A stretch of 45,338 nt of DNA from Candidatus Oscillibacter excrementavium (GTDB lineage: Bacteria > Bacillota > Clostridia > Oscillospirales > Oscillospiraceae): positions 1 through 45,338 of the forward strand of contig DWYU01000144.1 of the NCBI GenBank assembly GCA_019118505.1, read 5' to 3'. The notes beneath the pieces were generated by a model. The model worked only from the letters and a program-made list of their open reading frames with translations. It did no database searches and was not told the origin of the DNA. A program made the translations under genes and the position numbers. Below are positions 1 to 8,567 of the stretch, one piece after another (positions within the stretch are counted from its first letter, which is position 1; every line of letters begins with the position of its first letter).

Positions 1-46
1 GCACACTCTTGGAGCTTCTTCAGTTCTTAAGCTGCCGCCATCCGGC

Positions 47-1807
47 TCAGCACTCCAGAGGAATCAGCTTGTGCTCCAGCACATCGATGAGACCTAGGTC
101 CGTCAGGCCCAGCTCTGGCACCGTGGGCAGGGAGATAAAGCTGAGGGTCATGAAAGGGGCGCTGCCCACACAGCCTAGCTGCCGGGCCGCCTCATTCATG
201 GCGTCCTGCTCCGCCATCACCTCTTCCGCGGGCTTTGTGCTCATCAGGCCGCCGATGGGCAGGCACATTTTTGCCAGCACCTCTCCGCCGCAGACCACAG
301 CCAAGCCGCCCTGCATCTCCACCACGGTGTTGACGGCCAGGGCCATATCGGCGTCATCAGCGCCCACGGTGACGATATTGTGGTGGTCGTGGGAGGTAGA
401 GTAGGCCAGGGCGCCTTTTTTGAGGCCAAAACCCCGGACAAAGCCGATGCCCACGCCGCCGGTCTTTCCGTACCGCTCCACTACTGCCAGCTTGGCAATG
501 TCTCGGCTGATGTCCGGCAGGATCTCCCCATTGGCGCAGGGCAGTTCTGTCACCAGCCGACGGTTGATGATCTGCCGGTCGATCAGGTCGATGACGTTCA
601 CCCGGACCCGGTCTCCCGCCGCGCCGGTCTCCTTTCGGAAGGACGCTGGGGTGATGGGCCGCTTCAGATGGACTGTATGCAGGATCCACTCCGGATAGTC
701 CGCCGCCTGGCAAGGCTCCAGCAGGGCCCCCTGCTCCGCCACCAGCCGGCCGTCGAAGTACACCCGGGAAGGACGCATCTCCGTCAGGTCCGGCACCAGC
801 AGGATATCTGCTTTCCGCCCTGGGGCGATGGAGCCGATCTCATCCTCCAGCCGGAAGTGGCGGGCGGCGTTCAGCGTTCCCATCTTGATGGCCTCCACCG
901 GGGAGACCCCCAGTGCGATGGCCCGGGCCACGTTGTAGTTGATGTGGCCCTCTGATCGGATCTCTGTGGCGTGCTTGTCATCCGTACAGAACATCAGGTT
1001 GTCCAGAGGCAGCCCCTCCCGGACCGCGCCGGTGATCAGAGCGTCCACATTCCTCTCCGTGCTGCCCTCCCGGACCAGGACGCTCATGCCCACCCGCAGG
1101 CGGGCAATCAGTTCCTCCGCCGTGACGCACTCATGGTCGTCCGAGATGCCCGCGGAAGCGTAGACATTCAGCTCCTGGCCCATACGACCGATGGCGTGGC
1201 CGTTGACGATCTTCCGCCTGCCTAATGTGTCCGCCACCTTTTGGAGATACTCCTCCCCAACCAGCAGGATCTTGGAGGGGTCCAGCTCCCCCAGGCTGAC
1301 GGCCTCGGGCCAGTCCATGATCTCCGCCACCTCCTGGGCACCCATATAAGCGCCGGTGGTCTCCAGCCCCGGGGCCGTCGGCACCCGGGAGGACACCTCG
1401 ATCAGCATCCGGTAGGGCAGCCGGTCCATGGAGGTCAGCATGGCCTTGAGTCCGGCGGCCCCGGCCACGTTGGCGATCTCCATCAGGTCCGCGCAGAGGG
1501 TGGTGGAGCCCGCCGGCACCACCACGCTGGCCAGCGCCTCCGGCGAGAGCATGGTGGTCTCAAAGTGCATGTGGGTGTCGATCAGTCCAGGGACGGCGTA
1601 CTGGCCGCCGCAGTCCACGGTCTCCAGCGCCTCCAGCTCCGCCTGGGGATCGATGGACACCACCCGCCCATGGCGGATATAGATGTCCGTGGGATAGATC
1701 TCCGAGGACCAGACATTCACCAGCTGTACATTGGTCAGCTTCAGGTCGCAGGGGTGCCTGCCCAGGCCGGTCTCCACGGTGTCCTTGATTTCCTCAAACG
1801 TCCGCAT
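47..1807 (-). CDS. ade: Adenine deaminase
   Basis: Amidohydrolase-superfamily enzyme that deaminates adenine to hypoxanthine and ammonia in the cytoplasm. The 586-residue length matches the bacterial Ade/AdeC family. An H-M-H metal-binding motif is visible at residues 79-81 (GLIDTHMHFE), and the N-terminal composite domain and the C-terminal adenine-deaminase domain are both present. The ATG at 1807 follows AAGGA at a normal distance. It is the last gene of the purine operon, 18 nt after the nucleoside deaminase. Its product hypoxanthine is a natural substrate for the molybdenum hydroxylase encoded upstream. Nothing convincing follows it in the remaining 46 bases, so the operon terminator is not seen. 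Confidence 0.95.
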   Translation of the reverse strand: MRTFEEIKDTVETGLGRHPCDLKLTNVQLVNVWSSEIYPTDIYIRHGRVVSIDPQAELEALETVDCGGQYAVPGLIDTHMHFETTMLSPEALASVVVPAGSTTLCADLMEIANVAGAAGLKAMLTSMDRLPYRMLIEVSSRVPTAPGLETTGAYMGAQEVAEIMDWPEAVSLGELDPSKILLVGEEYLQKVADTLGRRKIVNGHAIGRMGQELNVYASAGISDDHECVTAEELIARLRVGMSVLVREGSTERNVDALITGAVREGLPLDNLMFCTDDKHATEIRSEGHINYNVARAIALGVSPVEAIKMGTLNAARHFRLEDEIGSIAPGRKADILLVPDLTEMRPSRVYFDGRLVAEQGALLEPCQAADYPEWILHTVHLKRPITPASFRKETGAAGDRVRVNVIDLIDRQIINRRLVTELPCANGEILPDISRDIAKLAVVERYGKTGGVGIGFVRGFGLKKGALAYSTSHDHHNIVTVGADDADMALAVNTVVEMQGGLAVVCGGEVLAKMCLPIGGLMSTKPAEEVMAEQDAMNEAARQLGCVGSAPFMTLSFISLPTVPELGLTDLGLIDVLEHKLIPLEC

Positions 1808-1825
1808 CGTGTCCTTCCTCTCTGT

Positions 1826-2302
1826 TCACTGATTCCAGAAGCCCTTGTGGACTTCTACGATCTCCGCTTCCATCTCCGAAATGGGCCCCTCCAGGGTGAT
1901 CTCCTTCTGTCCGGCGGCGATGACCTTGTCGGCCCCCATGGAGAAGGTGGGGTTCTTCTCGTCGCTGCCCGTCAGCTCCAGCAGCCGCTTTTCCGTAATG
2001 CCGTAGACAATGTGGCCGATCCCGGCCCAGTAGATGCCGCCGGTGCACATGGGACAGGGCTCACAGGTGGTGTACAGCGTGCAGTCCTTCAGATAGGATT
2101 TTGGGTAGGTCCGGCTGGCCCGGGAGGCCAGCGTCATCTCCGCATGAGCGGTGGCGTCGTTCAGATCGTGCTCGGCATTGCCCTGCACCATCACCACCTC
2201 CCCATCTCCGTTCACCAGAACGGCCCCAAAGGGGGTGTTGCCGGAGGCCCGGGCGGCCTTGGCCGCCTCATTGGCTCGGCGCAAATAGGTGATATGCTTC
2301 AT
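1826..2302 (-). CDS. Nucleoside/guanine deaminase (CDA fold)
   Basis: Zinc-dependent cytidine-deaminase-fold protein of 158 residues. The signature H-A-E (residues 53-55, zinc ligand and catalytic glutamate) and P-C-P-M-C (Cys83 and Cys86, zinc ligands) are visible. The family includes guanine deaminase (GuaD) and tRNA adenosine deaminase (TadA). The setting between a xanthine-dehydrogenase-type enzyme and adenine deaminase favours guanine to xanthine. The frame is open further upstream, but the ATG at 2302 is preferred because GGAGGA lies 8 nt before it and the sequence MKHITYLRRA is a typical family start. The TadA alternative is less likely by context only; the substrate is inferred. Confidence 0.85.
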   Translation of the reverse strand: MKHITYLRRANEAAKAARASGNTPFGAVLVNGDGEVVMVQGNAEHDLNDATAHAEMTLASRASRTYPKSYLKDCTLYTTCEPCPMCTGGIYWAGIGHIVYGITEKRLLELTGSDEKNPTFSMGADKVIAAGQKEITLEGPISEMEAEIVEVHKGFWNQ

Positions 2303-2367
2303 CAGTTGTCTCCTCCGTTCTCTTGTCTGGGGGTAGGTCGCCGGGGAAACGGCAGCCGGATCCCCCA

Positions 2368-2838
2368 TCAGGAGTCGTGTTTTCCCACGACCCGCTCCAG
2401 GGCGTTGAGAATATTCTCATATCCGGTACAGCGGCACAGATGGCCGGAGATGCGCTCCCGCAGCTCCTCCCGGGTATAGGTCCGGCCGGAGTTCACCAGC
2501 TCCACGCCGGTGAGCACCAGCCCCGGCGTACAGAAGCCGCACTGGACAGCCGCCTCCTCCACAAAGGCCTTCTGGACCGGATGGAGCTCCCCGCAGTCAT
2601 CCCGTAGGCCCTCCACTGTCAGGATCCGCTTGCCATCGGCCCACACGGTCAGATAGATGCAGCTGTTGACGGCCTTGCCGTCGATCAGGACAGTGCAGGC
2701 GCCGCACTCCCCTGCCTCACAGCCCTTTTTCACACTGGTGAGGCCCAGCCGCTCCCGCAGGGTGTCGGTAAGGCTCTCTCCTTCTTCCACAGCCACCTCT
2801 CTGGGCTGGCCGTTGACCGTCATATGGATGATCTTCAT
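2368..2838 (-). CDS. Molybdenum hydroxylase, 2Fe-2S subunit (XdhC-like)
   Basis: Small iron-sulfur subunit of a xanthine-dehydrogenase-type enzyme, 156 residues, the usual size. The plant-ferredoxin-type cluster is bound by Cys40, Cys45, Cys48 and Cys60. The second, helical-domain cluster is bound by Cys100, Cys103, Cys135 and Cys137 (motifs QCGFCTPG and CRCTGY). It carries electrons from the molybdenum site to the FAD subunit. Its start codon overlaps the stop of the FAD subunit gene by 4 nt (ATGA), so the two are translationally coupled. The order Mo-FAD-FeS is the same as in E. coli xdhABC. The substrate is inferred from context to be hypoxanthine/xanthine, but related enzymes act on nicotinate and other heterocycles. 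Confidence 0.93.
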   Translation of the reverse strand: MKIIHMTVNGQPREVAVEEGESLTDTLRERLGLTSVKKGCEAGECGACTVLIDGKAVNSCIYLTVWADGKRILTVEGLRDDCGELHPVQKAFVEEAAVQCGFCTPGLVLTGVELVNSGRTYTREELRERISGHLCRCTGYENILNALERVVGKHDS

Positions 2839-3719
2839 GCCATCTCTCCTCCCGCCTGTTGAATGGCCTGCCGCAGCGCCCGGCAGCCCAGTTCCCGAAC
2901 CAGCTGTTCCCGCAGCTCTCTGGAGGCCCGCCAGCTGTCCCGGGGGGAGAGCTGGGAGAGCACTGTAGTCCGAAGGACCCGAAGAGCCTCTCCGCCGGCC
3001 TCCATTCCTGCCAAACGCGCCTCTGTCTCATAGCAGCGCACCGGCACCGGGGCTGCCACGCCATAGGCCACCGCCGCCTGCCGGATCCGGGTCCGGTCCT
3101 CCGTCAGTGCCACATTCACCGCGCATCCCAGCGTGGAGATCTCCATGGCGTTGCGCTGGCCGAATTTCAGATAGCAGCCCCCGTGGCCCTCGTAAGATGC
3201 CCTGGGGATTCGGATCCGCAGCAGCAGATCCCCAGCACCCAGCACCGTCTTGCCCGGGCCTGTGTGGAAGCCGCACACCGGGATCCGGCGGACGCCGCTC
3301 CGGCTCAGCACCTCCAGCTCCGCGTCCAGGGCGTAGAGGGCGGGGGCGGAGTCGGCGCTGACAGCGCCGTTGCAGAGGTTTCCTCCGATGGTGGCCATCT
3401 CCCGAATCTGGGGACTTCCCACCTGATGGCAGGCCGCCGCCAGCATGGGCACACACTTCAGCAGCAGCTCATGCTGCTCCAGCTCTGCAAAGGTGCAGCC
3501 GGCACCGATGCACAGCGCGCCGTCCGGTTCCAGGGACACCCCCTGGAGCTCCGACACCTTCTGGAGGCCAATGAGCACCGCGTCCTTCAGCTTCCGTTTC
3601 TTCAGGCGGATCATCACATCTGTCCCGCCGGCCACCAGGACGGCACCGGGCCTGGCTTCCAGCAGCTCCAGGACCTCTTCGGCAGAGGCGGCCTGGAAGG
3701 TCTCTCTCACATCATACAC
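2835..3719 (-). CDS. Molybdenum hydroxylase, FAD subunit (XdhB-like)
   Basis: FAD-binding subunit of the xanthine dehydrogenase family, 294 residues, close to E. coli XdhB. The two FAD motifs are visible: AGGTD at about residues 30-34 and ATIGGNLCNG at about 109-118. The C-terminal CO-dehydrogenase flavoprotein domain is also present. It passes electrons from the iron-sulfur clusters to NAD or another acceptor. It overlaps the molybdopterin subunit gene by 8 nt and the 2Fe-2S subunit gene by 4 nt, so all three subunits should be made in fixed proportion. No odd residues were noticed. Confidence 0.93.
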   Translation of the reverse strand: MYDVRETFQAASAEEVLELLEARPGAVLVAGGTDVMIRLKKRKLKDAVLIGLQKVSELQGVSLEPDGALCIGAGCTFAELEQHELLLKCVPMLAAACHQVGSPQIREMATIGGNLCNGAVSADSAPALYALDAELEVLSRSGVRRIPVCGFHTGPGKTVLGAGDLLLRIRIPRASYEGHGGCYLKFGQRNAMEISTLGCAVNVALTEDRTRIRQAAVAYGVAAPVPVRCYETEARLAGMEAGGEALRVLRTTVLSQLSPRDSWRASRELREQLVRELGCRALRQAIQQAGGEMA

Positions 3720-6063
3720 AGTCCTCGCCTCCCTCCTCGGGAATCAGCCCGGCCTTCAAAAATGCGTGGACCAGGCGCTGGGGCGTCATGGGGATCTCAT
3801 AGGTAGCCACGCCGGTGGCATGGAGGATCGCGTTGCGCACAGCGGGCGCCTGGGCCAGGATCGGCGGTTCCGCCAAGCCCTTGTTGCCGAAGGGGCCGGT
3901 GGGCTCCTCCGTCTCCACAAACAGCGCCTGAATCTCCGGCACATCCATGGAGGTTGGGATTTTATAGTCCAGGAAGTTGTTGTTCAGGGGAGCTCCCGTC
4001 TTTTGGTCAAAGAGCATCTGCTCCCCCAGGGCGTATCCAATCCCCATGGCCACGCCGCCGTGGACCTGAGCAGCCGCCAGCTGAGGATTGATGATTCTGC
4101 CGCTGTCGTGGACGGCCCAGACCTTGTTCACCTTCACCTTGCCAATGGGCACATCCACCTCCAGGTCCACAAAGCTGGCCCCGTAGACGAAGCAGGTACT
4201 CAGGGCGGTGTAGGTGGACTCCGCCGTCAGATGCTGGGTGTGGGTGTGCTGGTCGTTGACGAAGTTGAAGTAGGTGCATACTTCGGCGATGGAGCAGAGG
4301 CGCTCCCCGCTCTCCCGCAGGACCACCTGCTCCTCCCGCAGGGCAAGATCCCCGGCGTCCCGGCCGTGGAGCTCCCCGGCCTTGGCCAGGAGCTTGTCCC
4401 GCAGCAGTTCCGCGGTCTGCTTCACCGCGCCGCCGCAGACATAGGTCTGCCGGGAGCCGTAGGCGCCGTTGTCATAGGGGGTGACATCCGTGTCCTGGAA
4501 GGGCTGGACTCGGATCCGGTCCTCCGGGATGGTCAGGATCTCAGAGGCGATCTGGGTCCAGACTGTGTCCGCCCCCTGGCCCAGTTCCGTGGCACCCACC
4601 TGTACCTGGGCGGAGCCGTCCTCGTTCATGATGATCCGGCAGGCGGAGGTCTCCATGCTGGTGGGATACACGCCGGTCTTGTATGCGAAGAGGGCCATGC
4701 CGATGCCCTTTTTCAGCGCAGGGGAAGTCTGGTTGAACACCTCGTACTCCCGCCGTTTCCGGTCCCAGTCAGAGGCCTTGCGCCCCAGAGCCAGGCACTC
4801 CTCCAGCCCGTTGGAACAGACGGTGAATTTGCCGAAGGGATCATAGAAACCCAGCTTCTGGACATTCTGCTGACGGAAGGCGATGGGATCCCAGCCATGG
4901 GCCCGGGCGATGTCCTCCATCTGGCATTCCACGGCATAGACCAGCTGCGGGATGCCGTAGCCCCGCAGGGCCGCCGCCGTGGGCAGGTTGGTATAGGCCA
5001 CGGAGGACTGCCCTACCTGCTTTCCGGAGGCCAGATAGGTGGCAAAGCCCACCGTAATGGCGTAGGCGGTGATGGCATGGCCATGGCCCGCATAGGAGCC
5101 GCCGTTGGAGTTGATCCGCAGGGCCTTGTCGGTGATCTTCCCCGTCTCGTCCACCTCCGTGGCCGTGGTAATGTCCATGGCGTGGCGGGTGTGGGTGTTG
5201 ACAAAGGTCTCCTCCCGGGTGGGCACCACCGCCACGCAACGGCCGCCCAGCTTCCGGGAGAGGAAGGCCGCCAGCGGCTCGTACACCATGTCCTGCTTGT
5301 TGCCGAAGCCGCCGCCCAGATAGGGCTTGATGACCCGCACATCCCCCACCGGCATTCCAATGGCGTCCGCCAGGTTCCGCCGCAGGGTGTGGGGGGCCTG
5401 GGTACCGGTGACCACCACCATCTGCCGGCCCTCCATATAGGCAAAGCAGGCCGTGTTCTCCAGATGGCAGGCGTGGACCGGCGGCATATGGAACGTGGTC
5501 CCTTTCATTCCCGCCACTGTGTCCCCGACCTCAAAGGGAAACGTGGTGAAGTGGACCTGCCCCTCCTGGTCCACAGTAAAATCCATCCGGCTGAGCTCAT
5601 TGGTGGGATACTCCTCATGGAGGGGCGGCTCCGCGCCGATGGCCGCCTCCGGCGTCAGCACCGGAGGATACGCCTCATACTCCACCCGGACCTTCTCCGC
5701 CGCCTGAGCGGCGTGGAGGGGGGTATCCGCCACCACCGCCGCCACATCATCCCCATAATACCGGACCCGCTGGGTCAGGATCAATCGATCCTGGATATCT
5801 CCGTGGGCGGGATCCAGCGCCTTGGGGTGGCCTGCGGTAGTGAACTGGTGGTCCGGCACCTGGAAGCAAGTCAGCACCGTCACGACACCGGGCATCGTCT
5901 CCGCCTCCGCAGTGTCTACCCGGGTCACCATGCCGTTGGCAACCGTACTGTGAACCACCTTTACATATAAGGCGTCCCGTGGGATCAGGTCTTCTACATA
6001 CTTGGCCGCGCCGGTGACCTTCGCCTCCGCGTCCACCCGGCGGACCGATACACCGATTCCCAT
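3712..6063 (-). CDS. Molybdenum hydroxylase, molybdopterin subunit (XdhA-like)
   Basis: Large catalytic subunit of a xanthine-dehydrogenase-type enzyme, 783 residues (E. coli XdhA is of similar size). Visible family motifs are LGGGFGNKQD, ALRGYGIPQ, ATELGQGADT, and near the C-terminus LAEPPILAQAPA, whose Glu corresponds in position to the catalytic base of the family. It hydroxylates an aromatic heterocycle, here most likely hypoxanthine and xanthine. The frame is open to 6090, but the ATG at 6063 has GAAAGGAG at ideal spacing whereas 6090 has no ribosome site. No molybdenum-cofactor genes and no selenium-maturation genes are in the window, so whether this is a selenium-dependent enzyme cannot be told. 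Confidence 0.93.
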   Translation of the reverse strand: MGIGVSVRRVDAEAKVTGAAKYVEDLIPRDALYVKVVHSTVANGMVTRVDTAEAETMPGVVTVLTCFQVPDHQFTTAGHPKALDPAHGDIQDRLILTQRVRYYGDDVAAVVADTPLHAAQAAEKVRVEYEAYPPVLTPEAAIGAEPPLHEEYPTNELSRMDFTVDQEGQVHFTTFPFEVGDTVAGMKGTTFHMPPVHACHLENTACFAYMEGRQMVVVTGTQAPHTLRRNLADAIGMPVGDVRVIKPYLGGGFGNKQDMVYEPLAAFLSRKLGGRCVAVVPTREETFVNTHTRHAMDITTATEVDETGKITDKALRINSNGGSYAGHGHAITAYAITVGFATYLASGKQVGQSSVAYTNLPTAAALRGYGIPQLVYAVECQMEDIARAHGWDPIAFRQQNVQKLGFYDPFGKFTVCSNGLEECLALGRKASDWDRKRREYEVFNQTSPALKKGIGMALFAYKTGVYPTSMETSACRIIMNEDGSAQVQVGATELGQGADTVWTQIASEILTIPEDRIRVQPFQDTDVTPYDNGAYGSRQTYVCGGAVKQTAELLRDKLLAKAGELHGRDAGDLALREEQVVLRESGERLCSIAEVCTYFNFVNDQHTHTQHLTAESTYTALSTCFVYGASFVDLEVDVPIGKVKVNKVWAVHDSGRIINPQLAAAQVHGGVAMGIGYALGEQMLFDQKTGAPLNNNFLDYKIPTSMDVPEIQALFVETEEPTGPFGNKGLAEPPILAQAPAVRNAILHATGVATYEIPMTPQRLVHAFLKAGLIPEEGGEDCV

Positions 6064-6089
6064 AAGTGCTCCTTTCTCAAAAGCTGGCA

Positions 6090-6563
6090 TCAGGTATCAT
6101 AATACCAGTCCAGCGAATAAGGGATGTCTTCAAACTTCTCCAGATAACTGCCGTCCAGGAAGGACGCCCAGTCCTGCACATAGTAGTCGCCGTTCTCATA
6201 TATCAGCTCCACCGGATACGTCATGCCCTCAATGCGGGCCGCCCGGAGGAACGTGACCTGGGCGGTGTCTCCGCTGTAGGCCGTCACCTCCGGCCAGAAG
6301 AGATAGAGCGGCGTGATGTAGGGATAGGACCGCTCCTTTTCCCAGGCGGCACAGAAGTCCGCCTCGCTCATCCGGGCGCGGAAATCCGCGCAGAGAAAGC
6401 GGTATATCTTCTCTGGCGTCTGATAGTCCTGGTCGATGGCCTGGGCATAGGCCTCCGCCCGCGCTAGAGCCCGCGCCTGTGTGCGGTGAGCCAGCGGCAG
6501 CCACAGGATCATCCCTCCGATGACCGCCGCCGAAACCACCAGAAATACGAACCTCTGCCTCAT
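6090..6563 (-). CDS. Membrane-anchored protein of unknown function in the purine operon
   Basis: Not recognised. 157 residues. The N-terminus (about residues 4-24) is one hydrophobic segment without a lipobox, so the protein is probably anchored in the membrane with an outside domain. The remainder is soluble and rich in aromatic and acidic residues, with many Tyr and Trp near the end (DIPYSLDWYYDT). It sits strictly inside the operon: its ATG overlaps the stop of the second permease by 4 nt and it ends 26 nt before the molybdopterin subunit. The tight coupling suggests it is made together with the transporter. An accessory part in uptake or enzyme assembly is a guess only. Confidence 0.75.
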   Translation of the reverse strand: MRQRFVFLVVSAAVIGGMILWLPLAHRTQARALARAEAYAQAIDQDYQTPEKIYRFLCADFRARMSEADFCAAWEKERSYPYITPLYLFWPEVTAYSGDTAQVTFLRAARIEGMTYPVELIYENGDYYVQDWASFLDGSYLEKFEDIPYSLDWYYDT

Positions 6564-7504
6564 CGCTCCATACGGGAGTAGGGCACCGTGTAAGCGCTGG
6601 GCATCTCAGCCTTTTTGGAGGCAAAGATCAGCGCCACGATGGTGGCCAGATAGGGCAGCATCAGCAGCAGCTGGCTGGGGACCGCCACGCCCAGTGCCTG
6701 GAGCCGCAGCTGCAGCGCCGAGGCCATGCCGAACAGCAGCGCACCCCACATGGCCCGCCGGGGCAGGAACCGGGCAAAGATCACCACGGATACCGCGATG
6801 TACCCCCGGCCGCCGATGACGGACTCCGTGAAGGTGTTCAGATAGGCAATCGTCATAAAGGCACCGCCCAGACCCGCGTGGGCGCCGCCAATCAGCACCG
6901 CGGCGTAGCGGATGCCGCTGACGCTGACGCCCTTGGAGTCCGCCGCCCGAGGATGCTCTCCCACCGCTTTAATTTTCAGGCCGAAAGTGGTCTTTTCCAA
7001 CACGAACCAAGTGACCGGCACCAGCAAAAACGCCAGGTATACCAGAATGTTGTGGGAGAAGAAGATTGGGCCGATCACCGGCAGGTCCGACAGCACCGGG
7101 ATGTGGATGGCGGAGAAGCTCTCGATCTGAGCGGGCAGCGTCCGGATGCCGAACACCACCCGGTAAATGTAGGCCGCAAGTCCTGCCGCCAGGATATTCA
7201 GGCCAATGGCCGCAATCACCTGGTTGGCCCGGACAGTGACACTGAGCCAGGCCATAATCAGGCTGAAGAGGATCCCTGAGAGGATGCCCGTCAGAACGCC
7301 CACCCACAGGTTGCCGGTAGCGCAGACGGCAGTAAAGCCTCCGATGGCCCCCATCAGCATGGTGCCCTCCGTGCTCAGGTTCAGAACGCCGGCTCTCTGG
7401 GTGTAAATCTGTCCCAGTGCCGGCACCAGGATGGGAGTGGCCAGGCGGATGGTGCTGGCCAGCAGGCTCACCAGAAAGCTGAGGGAGAAAATGTCACTGA
7501 GCAT
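6560..7504 (-). CDS. Nucleoside ABC transporter permease 2 (BMP-type system)
   Basis: Inner-membrane permease of the branched-chain amino acid/ribose permease fold found in nucleoside importers (NupQ/NupC, YufQ type), 314 residues with about 8-9 hydrophobic segments. The start TQRAGVLNLSTEGTMLMGA is typical of the family, as is the conserved AVGEHPRAADSKGVS stretch (EAA-like coupling region). The frame is open upstream but the ATG at 7504 has AAAGGAGG before it and gives a normal family start. It overlaps permease 1 by 11 nt and the following small gene by 4 nt. It should form a heterodimer with permease 1 and deliver purine nucleosides or bases to the enzymes encoded downstream. Confidence 0.92.
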   Translation of the reverse strand: MLSDIFSLSFLVSLLASTIRLATPILVPALGQIYTQRAGVLNLSTEGTMLMGAIGGFTAVCATGNLWVGVLTGILSGILFSLIMAWLSVTVRANQVIAAIGLNILAAGLAAYIYRVVFGIRTLPAQIESFSAIHIPVLSDLPVIGPIFFSHNILVYLAFLLVPVTWFVLEKTTFGLKIKAVGEHPRAADSKGVSVSGIRYAAVLIGGAHAGLGGAFMTIAYLNTFTESVIGGRGYIAVSVVIFARFLPRRAMWGALLFGMASALQLRLQALGVAVPSQLLLMLPYLATIVALIFASKKAEMPSAYTVPYSRMER

Positions 7505-8567
7505 TCTTCGCCGCCTCCTTTCTCGCGCCGGCCCTCCGGAACCAGGACGGCCGGCGGAACTTGAAGATGACCTTGGCCACCACAAAGATGATGATGAGGC
7601 CCTGGACCACGTCTACCACGGAATAGGGCACATCCGTCATTCTCTGCATACTGGCGCCGCCTACCAGCAGCACTGCGAAGAACAGTGCCGAGGCGATGAT
7701 CCCCACCGGGTTCAATTCTCCCAGCAGGGCGATGATGTTGGAGATGTCGCCGTAATTTGCTTCGATGCCGTCCAGGATCCGGTACTGGATGCCGAAGGTC
7801 TCGATCCAGCCCGCAAGGCCGGACAGCAACCCGGAGATCAGCATCGTGATTATGATGGTCCGGTCCACGGGAAGTCCGGCATAGGTGGCCACCTTTCTCC
7901 CCTGTCCCACCAGATCGATGCGGTAGCCCAGGGAGGTGCGCCAGAAGAAGAGCATGATGACCACCACGATCAGCAGCAGAAAAATGCCGCTGTGGAGCCG
8001 GTATGTCCCGAAAAGTCTGGTGAGTTTCATCTCCTCCGGCACCAGTGCCGACTGGGAGAGGTCGCTGGAGGGATCCTGCATGGGGCCATTCACCAGATAC
8101 AGCAGAAAATACGTGGCGATGTAGTTGAGCATGAGGGTGGTGATCACCTCATTGGCGTTGAACTTCACCTTCAGCAGCCCGGCGATACCGGCCCACAGGG
8201 CGCCCGCCACTAACGCCGCCGCAAACGAGAGAGGCACTCTTAGAGCGATGGGCACTTGCACATAAAGGGCCACTGCCGTGGCGGCAACGGAGCCCATGAT
8301 GAACTGCCCGGAGGCCCCGATGTTCCAGAGCTTGGCCCGGAAGGCAACGGAGGTTCCAAACGCCATCAGCAGGATGGGGATGAGTTTGACAAACACCTCG
8401 CTGATCTTCTGGGGGGAGCCGAAGGCGCCGTTCAGCATGGTGAGATACGCCTCCGCCGGGCTGTTTCCGGAAATGGCCACCAGGACAGCCCCCACTGCCA
8501 GCGCCACGATCAGCATGAGAATCGTACCGCAAACCTGGCCCACAGCGCTTCGCAGCCGCTTATTCAT
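7494..8567 (-). CDS. Nucleoside ABC transporter permease 1 (BMP-type system)
   Basis: Inner-membrane permease of the NupP/NupB (YufP) type, 357 residues, about 8-10 hydrophobic segments. Family stretches FRAKLWNIGASGQFIMG and NEVITTLMLNYIA are visible. The ATG at 8567 is preceded by GGAGGTG and overlaps the end of the ATPase gene by 8 nt. Together with the second permease, the double ATPase and the lipoprotein it makes a complete importer. Known members carry purine and pyrimidine nucleosides; the purine enzymes in the same operon point to purines here. Confidence 0.93.
   Translation of the reverse strand: MNKRLRSAVGQVCGTILMLIVALAVGAVLVAISGNSPAEAYLTMLNGAFGSPQKISEVFVKLIPILLMAFGTSVAFRAKLWNIGASGQFIMGSVAATAVALYVQVPIALRVPLSFAAALVAGALWAGIAGLLKVKFNANEVITTLMLNYIATYFLLYLVNGPMQDPSSDLSQSALVPEEMKLTRLFGTYRLHSGIFLLLIVVVIMLFFWRTSLGYRIDLVGQGRKVATYAGLPVDRTIIITMLISGLLSGLAGWIETFGIQYRILDGIEANYGDISNIIALLGELNPVGIIASALFFAVLLVGGASMQRMTDVPYSVVDVVQGLIIIFVVAKVIFKFRRPSWFRRAGARKEAAKNAQ

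Noticed and set aside
1-46. A further gene or terminator after adenine deaminase
   Set aside because: Too short; no start, stop or hairpin stands out.
3712-6063. In-frame selenocysteine codon in the molybdenum hydroxylase
   Set aside because: The reading frame is continuous without an internal TGA, and no maturation genes are near; selenium dependence cannot be judged from this.
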